Part shown: positions 10,480-23,032 of the stretch, piece after piece
Layout: each line of letters opens with the position of its first letter
How positions within the stretch are numbered: position 1 is the first letter of the stretch
NCBI GenBank assembly: GCA_032719365.1
Contig: CM064868.1
Location: 71,645,538 to 71,709,537, forward strand
Direction of reading: 5' to 3'
DNA from: Prinsepia uniflora
Lineage: Eukaryota > Streptophyta > Magnoliopsida > Rosales > Rosaceae
Length of the DNA: 64,000 nucleotides
Position numbers and translations under genes: made by a program
Notes under the pieces: model-generated
What the model saw: the letters and a program-made list of their open reading frames with translations, nothing else
What the model was told of the DNA's origin: nothing
The model's database searches: none

Positions 10480-13108
10480 TGACAAGACCCATCCCGATTA
10501 TCCCTCGATAACCATGAAAGATCCTGCTCCCGTCTGACAATAACTCGAAAATACCAAAAGTAGTTTCAAATATATACATATAGAACATACAAACGATAAA
10601 CATTGTCAGACAAGGGATAGTTCAGTATTCCGAGACCGTTGACCTAGTCAACATGGTTTACAGAGCATAGGAAATATTTAAAAGTAGTGATCAAAATCCT
10701 ACGCTGCAAAGTGTCTGAGTACGCAACAGTCTGTTTATTCCTCTGCCTCGATATTAGCCTCAGTACTTGTGCACTGGCCTGGAGGGCAAATAAAACATCA
10801 AAGGTGTGAGTGGACAAAAATAAAGTTTAGAAATACATTTATCACAATATAGTCTTACCCTCCAGTTTTCACAAACATGCATGCATATCATAACTTATAA
10901 ATCAAATAATTAAGATATGAACATAAATCTCAAACATCAATAAAAACACAGGATCCAGGTCCAATATATAGTCACGTCATCCCTGCAATGCGTGCAAATC
11001 AACAGGCTCAAGGACCTCTCAAAATCCGAGCATCCGCCGCTGTGAACACATCACTAGCCGGCAATCCAGGTCGTCATGAACATATCACTGACTGACCTCC
11101 ATATAATCCAGTACATCTGGTTTGAGTCGAGCCTCCCTCGGCTGCACGACAACAGACCGTGCTACGTGACCTCTCCAGGGTAAACACTTCCATCCCGGAG
11201 GCGAGCGTTATCTCCAGGGTTCATTTCGGGGGAAACATATTCCACACCGAAAGCCCTAATATATCATCATCATGAAAATAAGTGAAAATCAGTGAAAAAC
11301 AGTTGCATTTAATATCAAAACCATTTATCAACATCCGTAAACCAGTTTCACGCAAATATGTGCAATCACAATCTCAATCATAATATAAATCCATCAAATC
11401 GAGTGCCAGACTCATAATCCGAGTCAAAATCAAGCTCAAATCCTGGGCCTTCGCCCAAAACATCAGTTTTATAGTTTTCTCGAAAATTGTGCCCAAAAGT
11501 ATATAAAATAATATAATATTCCAAAAAATCCGAAAATCATCATATCGAAACATTAATCATACTAAATCATTTCAAATCATATTATAAGGCATTTAAAACA
11601 TATATGCATGCATTCAGGGTAGAAAACAAAAGTCCACTCACACACCATCCAGATTGTTCAGTTTCGAGCTTTTCGTTCTCTTCCGACGTCCTGGAAATAT
11701 TCGGGCCTGTCAAACAAGTAATATAATATCACTAGCTTATCACATAATCCGCTGTACGAATTTCCTAATCGTTGGATTAAAATATTATTATTTTAAACGT
11801 AATCTATACGCTTCGGGTATGCAAAACTACTCTAAGTTCATATCCGATTAACACGAAACCAACGCTAATAGGTCCGTATCATCGAGAGCTTCAAAATTTC
11901 TGTTGGACCTAAGGTGAAATTCCCTGCCACACGCCCTCACGCGCCGCCGCAAGCGACTGCGCGTGAAAGCCACGCGCCGTGAACAGTACACTGCTACAGT
12001 GCTTCTCCCTCACCCGTTTCTCTTATAAACGGGTCTGCAACTCGCGATCAGACCCGGTGCAATCTCCTTCGATTCAACCTTAATTTTTTCCATTCTTTCA
12101 CTCATTAGCATCAATTCAATCTAGATTATGGCTCTGTAACTTCAATTTAATCAAACAAACCCTAAAACTCCTCGACTCAAGATGAACACCCGACAGATCC
12201 TAACTCGGGTTCGACCCCAAATCGACTTGTTTCCTTCAATTGATCACACCAGAAGTATCCTAGGTATATTATAAACACAATTATGAAGTCAATTTCACAG
12301 TTCCTTACCTCCAAGTAATCGAACTCAAGCTCCAATTTTTAAAACAGTCGCAGGGCCTATTCGTCACCAATTCTCCACCAATTTCCTTCCCAATCGATTC
12401 AGTTTGATTCGTTTAGCTCCCAGAAGATGAAATAGCACCTCACTTTCACACAAAACCGTCTCAGAAATCAAAATCGATAATTAAGGTTTTGGGTGGTTTT
12501 TCGGGTATGTCTAGTATGTGTTTTCCTTGGGTTCTCTTTGTTTCCTTTCGGTTTTTCTCTCCAATATACACTAATTGGTCACTTTAATTGCACTGATTTT
12601 CCTTTGTTTGGCTGCTAATCGATCACAAGGTTTTTTGAGGAAGTTTAGTGTTCTCTGTTCTTAGTCGAAGACAAACCATATGATAATTATACAATAGATT
12701 AATTAATGTAGTTTAATGTGAGTAATGCAACCAAGTGCCACTAAGAGGGTTCTTAATATAACATGTGTCACTAGTTGAATTCAAATGAATTGAATCAGCA
12801 CTTTAATAGCAATCCTCAGCACCGTTTAATTAAGGCCCACATAAAATTACCATTTTACCCTTGAGGTCACAAATGACCATTTTGCCCCTGAACTTCCCAG
12901 ACCTATAACTTTTTCATACGAGCTCCGTTTTCGACGTACCACCTGTCTACGGATTCAGCGTCTCGGGACCTACACAACGGTCCTCGAAAAATGTACAAAA
13001 AGTATTCCAAACAAAAAGTCAACTTTTAGCCATATCCCTTCAAGGGTAAAAACGTCATTTTCACATTATTTTAATATTTTACATTTTTTGGATTTTCGGG
13101 GCGTTACA
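10480..13108 (-). mobile_element. Solo LTR F (gypsy-type, 2629 bp)
   Basis: Starts TGACAAGACCC and ends GGGGCGTTACA; flanked by a perfect GTAGA duplication at 10475-10479 and 13109-13113. No PBS, PPT or coding interior adjoins it, so it is a solo LTR left by LTR-LTR recombination. In element (minus) orientation it has the closing arm with donor-like GTGAGTGG at 11641 and the acceptor-like CCCTCCAG at 10779, a domain of 863 bases. ATGCATGCAT copies lie near 10877 and 11604. A CGCG-rich island lies at about 11936-12002. Its family is also represented by LTR G at 62000. Confidence 0.88.
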
Positions 13109-13745
13109 GTAGAGCTTATGATTAATTAGGATAATTAGTGTTTTTATAAATTTTCTTCCTAAAAGAAATTAAAGAATTATAATCCAAGTGAAAATTTGTG
13201 AATTAATAGATTATGATCTGGATTGTCACATCGAGCGACACATATTTTAAATCGGATGGGTATCAATAGATTTTGAAAACTTTTTATTGATTTCAAAGTG
13301 GTTTCATATAGATTTTAAATGATTTATTTATTGATTTGTTATGAATTTTAAAGATTTGTAATGATTTTAAAATATTTGTTATTATTATACCTCTCTCACC
13401 ATCAGTTGAAGTGTTATTAGAGACATCAAAACTACAATAGTTTTTCTGATTGCATGAGCAAGTGTAAGGCAATCAGGCAGGAAAAACTTCAGAATTTCTT
13501 GAGGTTGAATTTAAAGCAATCAAAGGTTGATCATTTTCAATTACAAAATCAACAAGATTAATCTAATTATAGATGGATTACTATCACATAATACCATAAA
13601 CAAAAATAGGAAATTGTTTGTGTTTGTGTGTTATAGCCCTCGTCATTGGGCCAGGTCGAGCTTTTGTTGGGCTTGGCCCGGGCCGGACCTATCTTATAAT
13701 TTGAAAAGTTTCGGGCTGGGCCAGGCGGGCTTGGTCACAAATATG
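13109..13745. other. Intergenic DNA ending in a GGGCC-rich hAT-like end
   Basis: About 13633-13737 is dense in GGGCC/GGCCCGGGCC words, typical of subterminal repeats of plant hAT elements. Similar words resume at 15245-15320, so the element at 13746-15225 appears inserted within this older one. No coding sequence seen. Confidence 0.4.
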
Positions 13746-15225
13746 CATGGTCGGAAATATCGGCACTTTCGCCGATATTTCTATCGTAATTTTGGGACGT
13801 CAGCATCAAAACAAGGGGGAAGAAATTTCTTCCCCTAATATCCATGATTTCGCCAGAAATCAATACTTATCGGCGAAATTCACCGATATTTGGTGATATT
13901 CACCGACATGGCGACATCTCAAACTCATAGCAAACAAAAATTGCCCAAATTCCTCATCCATGGTTAAAAAGAAGGATATCTAAGTTGAGACTTGAGAGGA
14001 AAAAAACAAAAATTACAATATGCACTCATCATACAATATCTACTTCTCTGATTTCTTCAACATATTTAGCAAATTCATCATTCATATGAGAGAATTTGAG
14101 ACTAATCTTTCATAAATTGGGGAAATTTCACCCATAGATACACTTACAGTAACAAATGATCTGAGACTCTCTCTTATCTATTTCCCTGTTTCTTCTCCTC
14201 TTTCTCTCCTCGGGTTTGCGTTTTTCTTCATGTGGTTGTGGGTTACAATTGCACAGGCAACGACGACCAACTTTGGGACTTCACCTCGTGCCTATCGTTC
14301 AAACTCTCGCCGGCCCATCAAACACAGTCCAATCAGTTTCGCGACTTCAAGGACTACCATCTAATGGATGAGAGGATTTTGTTTTTTGGGCGAACATGGG
14401 CTAGTGAATAGCAACAAGGCTTCAAGATTTTGTTTTTTGGTCAAACAGACGCTAGTGGATAACAGCAAGGCTTGGAGATATTTAAGTATGCAAAGAGAGG
14501 AGGACTTATTATAATGAGTGATAATGAGTGGAGATAACCTTTTGTTATTATAGACTTATACTGAGGGACTTATTATAATCAGATAAGAAAAAATTGGACT
14601 TATTATAACGATGTTGGGATAATAATAATCTAAAATTATTACTATTATTTTATAATATTATAATTCTAATTCTAATTCTTATTTTCCCCTCTTTTATTTA
14701 TAATTTTTAATTTATTATCAATAGAAAAACAATCATTGTATTTATATGTCAATTATAAATCATTTTTCATTATTACTAATTATTTAATAAACATTCTCAA
14801 ATATGTAATAATTTTTTTGTCAATAAATATGTTGCCCTATTAATTTGACAAGAAGAAGAATATAAGTTCGATTAAAAATCATACACATTCAATTTATTGT
14901 TATGTGTTTAAATTTATTAACATTCCATTATATTAATTCAGCTTAATTTATGTTTATGCTTAAAATTTTATATTATTAGTCATTATCAAAATCATAGTAT
15001 ATCATATTAGACATCATATATTTATTATATAAAAGTCAGTATATAGTTTTTTATTAGTCTTATTTAACAATTATTGGGTACTTAAGTTTTTTCCAAAGTT
15101 TCATTAAAAATTTCATACTTTTAGACTAAATTTCCGTCATTTTTGTTGACTGTAAAAGATATCGATATTTAGAGCGAGATATTTGACTAACGATATATCC
15201 ATAGATATCGATATTTCAATCCTTG
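13746..15225. mobile_element. Non-coding hAT-like element, about 1.48 kb
   Basis: The left end is CATGGTCGGAAATATCGG. The right end, read inward on the other strand, is CAAGGATTGAAATATCGA, an imperfect terminal inverted repeat. Flanks are CAAATATG (13738-13745) and AAAATATG (15226-15233), 7 of 8 matching, as expected of an 8-bp hAT duplication. Both subterminal parts are rich in CGATATTT words. No transposase is visible. Confidence 0.55.
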
Positions 15226-15352
15226 AAAATATGAAAGCTCCTACCCTTTAGCGGGTCATGCTTTTATCGGGTTGTATGGGTTGGGCCCAATAAGCCACTT
15301 GGGCTGGACTCAATTGGGCTTTAAAAATAACTTATTCAACAAATTTTGAGAG

Positions 15353-15399
<47 letters not shown>

Positions 15400-16019
15400 T
15401 CAAGATGCTGCAATAACATCTATCACTCTTTGGTGTACTTGATGGGGCAAATTAACTTCAATATAGTTCATAGAATATTATATATATGTATGTCAAAAAA
15501 GTAATGATACATCCTAATATTAGGCAAATACGTTAATTAATAAACAAAAAATCTCTGCTTATGTTGTGTTTAATCATGCCAAATTTAATTAATTAGTTAG
15601 TTTTAGTTTGGTAATGATGTAAATTACACTATGAATGCTTCTAAATTTAATTCTCTGCTGCTTCATCCTTTGGCAATATATATATATATATATCATCATA
15701 TCTAAACCTACATATAACATATATTAATTTCTCATATATGACCTCATGATCACAGAATCACTCAATCCATAATTATTTAATATATTCGGACTTATGAGTT
15801 GGGTTTATACGGGTGGGCCGGACTGGGCTTACCGTGTCTTATCGGGCCTCGGGTCTATCGCGTTTGAACACCCTTAGCCCAAGTCTAACCCATCAACTTT
15901 CGAGTTGAACCAGCCCATAGCCCATAGCCCACAGAGGGCTGGGCCAGACTTTTTGTTAACAGGTCTAGCGGTACCCACAAGCCCATGGGATTTTAGGCCA
16001 ATTGGTGATGGCTAGTCTG
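15226..16019. other. Intergenic DNA: (TA)n and a second hAT-like end
   Basis: (TA)n occupies about 15356-15397. About 15789-15990 is again GGGCC-rich and contains, on the minus strand, TAAGGGTGTTCAAACGCG, which resembles hAT termini. No gene seen. Confidence 0.4.
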
Positions 16020-16253
16020 TTATGGTAGGCTCTCATCATTCACAATATCTCTCCACATATGTGATGCTATTTCACTCCTCTATTCATTAGCATTTTCTCG
16101 TTGTTGCTCTTAGATTAGAAAAACTTCTTCTATATTACTTCCTTCATTTTCTGGTAACGATGATGAAGGAAATTTATCATCACGACACTCTTTGAGAAGA
16201 AAGTTATGCAACCTTACGCAAGCTAACACTAATTGCTCATCGGACTGGACGTT
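16020..16253 (-). pseudogene. PIF/Harbinger nuclease, C-terminal remnant
   Basis: Minus-strand reading gives DEQLVLACVRLHNFLLKECR, the conserved 'LHN' block near the end of plant Harbinger DDE nucleases. It is followed by an acidic spacer and a RSEIASHMWRDI-type C-terminal helix. Two in-frame stops interrupt it (after EEVFLI, and at a position where family members have Trp). The catalytic DDE part is absent. Confidence 0.55.
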
Positions 16254-16530
16254 TAATATGCTCATCTCATAAGATAACCATTAGTGCACTAAGAACTTGA
16301 GCTATTGCTTCCATAGCCATCAATAATAACCTGACGGTTTCATAGTATATTTCTTCTAATTTGTTGTCCTCCATGTCATCTGCTTCTTTTTCTTCCTCGT
16401 TGTTCCTTATTTCTCTTTCAACATATTTATAACCTTTTATTTCATCATTCTGGTTAATTGCTTCATCTTCAATTAATCTGATTGATTGCATCATCTTCAT
16501 TAATCTAATTGATTGCATCATCATCATCAT
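16254..16530 (-). pseudogene. Probable upstream piece of the same Harbinger-derived remnant
   Basis: A minus-strand open stretch of 87 residues contains three near-repeats of an IRLMKMMQS-like peptide (a trinucleotide/27-base repeat near 16460-16530), an acidic segment and a hydrophobic Leu/Met-rich end near VRLLLMAMEAIAQVL. It directly precedes the nuclease C-terminus, separated by one stop. I infer an internally deleted nuclease ORF. The assignment of this half rests mainly on position. Confidence 0.3.
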
Positions 16531-19500
16531 TGCGAATTTGAGACATTAATGAACTATATATCTGGAATAAAAAATGACAACAAAATGATATTATTAACAA
16601 ATAAAAATAATATCACACCAAAACATTACAATTGTTATCAAATATTCCATATCAATTTTCAAATCAAATTAACCAACAAATAGATATTTAACAATAATTA
16701 TGAATCAAATAGATATTTAACAATAATTATGAAAAGCTGTGTGTTAGATGATGAACGATAGTATTGATATTTCTTTTCATTCTATTTCCACACACCGCAC
16801 TCATCAATAATAACCCTAAGGTCGAATTTATTGCCTAAAAGGAAAGGTAGGAAGCATGTAGCATTGATAATACAAATACATATTGGGCTTACGGCAGAAA
16901 TACGAAATATTTGAGTCAACTAGTTTTGGAACACTTACGCAATACGAACAAAACAACATCCCAAATTTAGACCCGGAGGAAACTCCATTGTTCCTTCCGT
17001 TTTATAAGTTCCTTAGGAACCCAATATTCAAAACCCAGATACCCCTTCACCATTAGAACAAAGCTCTCCATGCATACAAATAATCCAAAATCCCAAATTC
17101 AAATTAAGAATGCAATGCAAGAATTTACCATAATCAACCAGAGGTAGCAAACCCAAATGTACAAAACGATCTTAGACAGGGAGAAAAATGGCAATACCTT
17201 CCATAGTGTGAGTTTCAAGAGATTCTCTCGCTTTGTTGGGTTTTGACCACTATATATGTGCCTAAAACTATCAAACCCGCTCTTTTTTTTTGGGTCAAAG
17301 TGTAAAATTCATTAAAGAAGGGAAACGCGGGGAAAATGTTTGTTGAAGTAGTCGGGAGTATTCATCTCTCTAAAAAGTTTTTTTTTGCTCTCTCCTCTCT
17401 TTAGAAGAAACTCCCAGCCAGACCCCTGTAGCCCCGCCACACAACGCCCTCCTCCCAGACCTCTGCAACCACACAACCTTCCCTCTCCCCCCCCCCCCCC
17501 CCACCCAAAACACAACTATCTCTTTAGTTTTTTTAGTTGCTTTTCATGTTTTTTCTTTCTTTTAATTGTTTTTCTATTTTTTCCGGTTTTTTCTGCTTGG
17601 TTTTTGCTGAATTTTATTTGGCTTGCTGTTAGTTTTTTAGCAGCCTTTTTTAATTTAGCAATGCCCATCGCTCTTTGTAGTGTTTTTTCGGCCTCGGTCA
17701 CTGTGGAGACTTTTCCCTTTCCTCCTTTGGAGACTTCCAAAATCCTTCTAGATTTATTTTCCCACCTCTATTTCAACTACCTTCCATCATGCCTTAATCT
17801 TGTCATCTTCTCTTATCCAATGCACTTGGCGGCAATGTACCTTAAACACTTTAGCACTGAAGTCCATCTGTCAATCCAATGACTATTTTGGCACTGGTTT
17901 ATTTTCAAAGTGCAATATGCACTCGTCGAATGGATTATGGGAGCGCTCTTTGCGCAGGTGACATGCTTACCCCCATTTTCCAATGATTTCTTCGGTTTTA
18001 CCTTAACTTTTCTTGCTTCTTGTGGTTTTGTATTTGTTGGTTCGTGCCGGCTTGGACATCGCCTAATGGCGGTGGATTGGACAACATCGGCTTTCCATAT
18101 TTTAGATCTAGGGTTACTTTTGGATTGTTTTAAGTTTATGTTATTGGACTTTTATGCACATAAATTTGTTATTATTTGTGTGTATGTATATGTCCCCTTG
18201 TAAGTCCTTTTGTTTGTAGGTTTCCATTCCTTTGTAGAAACCCAAGACGTTAAAACCCAACTCAAAGCATTACACAAAAATTATAGAAATACATAAAAAT
18301 GAAAGACAAAGCAAAATGGTCCATAATATAGTAGTCCAAAACAAAAGCCCACAACATGATAAGCAAAATAACCCTAGAAATTGTAAGTGCCTCCACTAAG
18401 CAACCAACTCCGAGCAATAAGCCACCATAACAAAGTACAACACATTTTGGAACCAAATAGATTGTTCAGTAGAACATGGATTGGGAGACACAATGCCACC
18501 AATGATCATCATACTCAAGCGATCAGTTAGGTCAAAATGACCAACAAATTACTCAACCCAAAAAGCCCACATAAAAGGGAACAATGTGAGGAAGAGCACA
18601 AGGAAGAAAGCTGCTGTGACAAGATTAAATGGAGTAGCCAAGGAAGAGAGCAACATAGATATATAGGTGAATGATTTGGGGGAGTTGGAAGGTGAGGATG
18701 GAGGATAGAAAATGAAGATGACTGAAATGATAGGAGTGGGTTGTATTGAAAGGAGAAGGGCTAGAATGAAAAAAAGCCGAGAAGAAGAGGAAGAGAAACC
18801 AATACAACCACAAGGATTGGACAAACAACGATAAGGGCCGAGATGGAAAAAAAACCTCACTCCATCAAACCACCCGTGGACGGAGCCATGGATGGGAACA
18901 AGGAAAAATCTCTGTCGCCGGCTAAGAGAGATGAGGAAAAAGAAAGGAAGGAAGGAGGAAAAGGAAGATAGGGACGATGGAAGGAGAGAAGGCTACCACC
19001 GACCCTAGCCAAAGCTAGCGCGGCAAACTAGGGTTTATGTTTAGGATAATTTTGCTAGAGATAGATGTGAGCATTTTCTTTTGCTAGAGAGATTCAAGAG
19101 AAATGCTATCAAACCCATTCAACCAGATTAATTAATTATCAATGCGACCTCCGCAACCAGCACAATCAAATTCAATGAACAATATTAAAAACCTATAAAT
19201 TCAGAACTCTTACCCTGGCCTTCAATTTGGAAAAAGAGAGTATGTGAGAGTATGTGCGACTGGAAAAGAATAGGGAGGAAAAAAAGAAGTGAAAACGTCA
19301 AAATCTTTGGGGGTGAGATTGGATTTGTGTTTAAGCTTTGGTATTTATACCATCCATCACAAAACCCTTTCAAATCCCCGATTAGTTAAAATTATCTAAA
19401 ATAAATGAGTTTTTTGAATACAAATATATTTTAAAGGGTTCTTAAATAATTCGTTTAGAACAAACCTTATTTTGAATGTATTTTTAAATCAATTCATTAA

Positions 19501-19833
19501 AATACAAATTGAATATACCAAGATTTTCAATAAATCATTTAAAATTATGATTGAATACGCCCTATATTTCAAACTCTATTAAAATCACTTAAAATCATCC
19601 CCTCGAATACACCCCCCTAAGAGTTTTTTTTTTGTTGGACTCAATTAAGAGATTCAACACTCACAATTTAATTGAAGACTAATTGTCAAACTAATAAAAA
19701 ATAATACTAATATGTTCTGAAAGTTAAAATAAAGAGGAATTTTGGTTAAACATGATATTTCAACTTTCTAATTAATCAAAATCCCTTATTTGGCAAATAT
19801 AGCGTGAGAAAAGGCAAATTCCAATTGGTAAAT
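16531..19833. other. Intergenic DNA without a supported gene
   Basis: A C15-type homopolymer lies near 17489-17503. Several long open stretches at 17385-18203 and 18549-18860 encode only low-complexity Pro/Phe/Leu or Ser-rich sequence with no recognisable domain. About 18900-19380 is purine-rich (GGAAGGAAGG). About 19400-19615 ends in GAATACACCCCCCTAAGAG, resembling the end of a dicot MITE. Confidence 0.35.
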
Positions 19834-20639
19834 TGACATCCCCAATCCCCCCGGGATTAGTGCGGGATGACCCTGCTCCCGTCTGACACGAAGTGTCAGA
19901 CAAGGGATATTTCCGACCTTTGCCCTCTCCCCGGGCTATCAGAGTACGCCAGGATCCGGAGGAGGCATGTGATATCTCGGTCTCTGCTACAGTCCACATC
20001 TGATGTCAACCTGAAGGGCAATCAAAACATTAAAAACTGTGAGTGGACAAAACAAGAATTTATAAAAACATTTTAACGAGAAGACATATGTACCCTTCAC
20101 TAAAAAGCATGCATACATTCGAAAACCATTTATCCAAAACAAACCATATGTGGGACTAGGCCCAAAGCAGATATAAACCAAGGTCGAAAGGACCCACAAT
20201 GAAAACGACCATACGGGCCACTGCCCAAATCCATAAGGGACTCGGCCCCAAACCATAAAGAAACCAAGTACACGAGCCACTGCTCAAAATCCTGTGCACA
20301 CCTGTGCACACCACATATCATATATCATATATACATATAAGTCACACACAACCAATCTTGTCACGGTATCCAAAGCTACGCGCGTGCTACCCGGGTCTCA
20401 ATCCGAGTCATCTCAAAGTCAAGGTCAATGTCCGCAGACCACTGATCCTACCCGAGGTAATAGTAACCATAGCCTTCCTGAGAGTAAGGAACCCCAACTG
20501 GGGGGTGACTCCACTCAGTCGGTGCTCCGTGACTACTTCGGGGTCCACCCAGGCCAACGACCCTCCCCGGAGGAGATAATAGAACAAGTAAAGAAAGGTA
20601 GATGAATACATGTATATATATAACATAAACGTTCATTGC

Positions 20640-20875
20640 CTGGTTCCCTTGAACCGTCATGATCCATAAAATACATAACAAGGGTTCATGCGGTTCCCAT
20701 AAACCGTCATGAACCAGAATGACCTGACAAAGGTTCATGCCGGTTCCCATAAACCGTCATGAACCAGAATGACCCTGACAAAGGTTCATGCCGGTTCCCA
20801 TAAACCGTCATGAACCACAATGACCTTTCCAGAGTTCATGCCGGTTCCCATAAACGCCATGAACTTGGAAATCCA
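20640..20875. repeat. Hairpin minisatellite in H left LTR
   Basis: About 49-base units, each built on GGTTCATG...CATGAACC with an inner CGGTT...AACCG pair, so every unit is an imperfect hairpin. This LTR has one unit more than the right LTR (about 27225-27405), probably through replication slippage after insertion or unequal exchange. Confidence 0.75.
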
Positions 20876-22834
20876 TCTAGGGTCCCTGACCCGAAATCAT
20901 AAACCATAAAGTAACTGGGTCTCGTGCCCCGAACATATGACTCAACTGGGCACCGTGCCCGATATCTAAGGGTCAGTCACGACTCCGATCATAGTGATGC
21001 GTGCAACCATCCATCCAGGACCGCTCTCAATCCTGGTATGTCGCCGTGAACGAATCAACCGACGCGACCACCACAAAGATCATGGTGCACTCCTCACCGA
21101 TCGCTATCCTTAACCGTCAGCACTCCGAAGTCGAGCCTCCCCAGGCTGCCCGACAACGAATCGTGCATTGTGACCTCTCCGGAAGGAACACATCCCAATC
21201 CGGAGGCGAGCGTCGTATCGTCGATCGCCATGCACATAGCACCCGTCGCGACAACGATTTAGACCCGAAGGTCGTAAATAGCGTCATATGCCCGAGACAA
21301 AACCAAATGGGTCTCATACCCGAATTTATCCTTTTAGAAATCCAAAACCAAATCATTTAAGTCAATAAAGAAATACAGACCCGTATAAGCACCGTATAAG
21401 GCCGAAACCTCGAAATAATACGTGCTTATACGTAACCACATACAAATGCACCCATGGCATCATCCAACATGTAATAAAACATATAACAAACATTTATGCA
21501 TGCACCAATTTAGAAAACAAAGTCCACTCACAGACCGTCCGAGCTGCCGCCTCGATTTGCGTGCCATTCGGCTCCCCGAGCCGATCACCATCAAGGGGAC
21601 TCCCAAACCTGTCCAAATTTTAATAGAAGGTTAATAACTACTTAATTAACCTCCCATCAAAGCCCCGTAATTTTCCCGAACTTTTAACTATTTTTAAGCC
21701 AACCCTAAACCTTCCGACACCCCGAAAACTATCGAAACGATGTCCGATTGACGCGAGACCAGTCCCAAAATCTTCATTACATCGAATAGAAGATTTCCCG
21801 TGTTGGACACTTTCACAAATTACTGTTCACGTGCCCCTCACGTACCCCAAGAAGGTCGAATACACTGTTCATCGACACCAACCTCCAGCAGACCGGTTTT
21901 ACTGTTCATGGCCGGTTCACCTGGTTTGGCCGGTCCAACTGGACCGGCGTGACCGGTTCACAGCCCTAGACACCCCATTTTTCATCCTAGTTCTTCCTTT
22001 TTGGTTCCTTTCATCCTATTTTGATGTTTTCTATCCATTCCAATCCTTAAACGCAACCGAAAACGTCTAAATCCTATGGTTCGATTTTGAACCAAACGGT
22101 TCAAGTTTTCCAAAACTCTCCCATGGCTGCCCAGCCATCCCAAGCTTCCTTAAACCTTCCTAACATGTCCCTAGCAACCTAATGGACTCATTAAAACCAT
22201 TAAAAACCAACCATAACATCAAAATTGGAAAAATGGATCAAAATGGACTTACCGTGAACCTCACGGGTTCTTCCTCCCCTCGCCGCCGTGGACGGCGGTT
22301 CTGGCCGCCCAGCAACCTCCTAAGGCTCCCTGGTCCTCTGCCTGGTCATGGGTGAAGAGTGGATGGGTTTTGGGTTGCACGGATGGGAGGAAAATAGGTG
22401 AGATCAGGTGGGTGTTTTGTGTGTGTTTGAAATGGAGAAAGGAAATGCACGGGAAAAGGAAGATGCATGAATGAATGAAGTTTTCTAGTGGATGGGTGAC
22501 ACTTGTCACTCATCCATAGGGCAGGGATTAAATATCTGGGCCCCCGCTAAGTCCAAAAGTTAACTCGTTTCATAATTCGTGCAATAGTGCACTTGAACTT
22601 CCGTGAACCGTAACTTCACCGTCGAACGTACAAATTCGATGTGCCGCCTGTCTATGGATTCGTATCGTCCTTATCTACGTAACGGTCTTTGGCCCTCGGC
22701 CATCGGACTTCTTGGTCAAAAAGTCAACATTTGACTCCATTTAACCAAAATTACCAAAATGCCCCTGAACTTTCGAACGTCATAACTTCCTCCTCGAACG
22801 TCGGAATTGAACGTGCCACCTGTCTATGAACTCG

Positions 22835-22854
22835 TGACGTCACGAACTACGTCA
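22835..22854 (-). promoter_or_regulatory. as-1-like tandem TGACG box, H left LTR U3
   Basis: On the minus strand TGACGTAGTTCGTGACGTCA: two TGACG boxes in direct order, 12 bases start to start, the second being a full TGACGTCA palindrome. It lies 178 bases from the LTR 5' end, so in U3. TGA-class bZIP factors bind this layout; binding here is inferred. Confidence 0.55.
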
Positions 22855-23032
22855 TGGTCATCGGTCAAAGTCCATTTGACCGCCCGATTGAAAAGTCAAC
22901 GTTTTGCCACCACTAGGGGCAAAACGGTCATTTCGCATCGTTCGTCCGATTTCGCCCAACTAATCACGGATTAGCCTCACTAATCGTGATTAGTCACTAA
23001 TCTAATCCTGGAATTTGGGACGGGTCGTTACA

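Larger units (their letters stand above)
19834..23032 (-). repeat. Element H 3' LTR (left)
   Basis: 3199 bases, TG...CA in element orientation. It lost seven bases (GGACCCA) near 19839 relative to the right LTR. It carries the closing-arm domain 20011-21531 (donor-like at 21531, CCCTTCAG acceptor-like at 20011), ATGCATGCA near 20105 and 21493, and an as-1-like box at 22835-22854. A hairpin minisatellite at 20640-20875 has one more 49-base unit than the right LTR. Confidence 0.88.

Noticed and set aside
17385..18203. Open frames of 165 and 97 residues (Pro-rich then hydrophobic)
   Set aside because: The first runs across a poly-C tract and T-rich DNA, giving low-complexity sequence. No domain, start context or splice structure supports a gene.
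18549..18860. Minus-strand hydrophobic frame of 103 residues that could look like a membrane protein
   Set aside because: It is the complement of a purine-rich GGAAGG tract; composition alone explains the Phe/Ser/Leu content.
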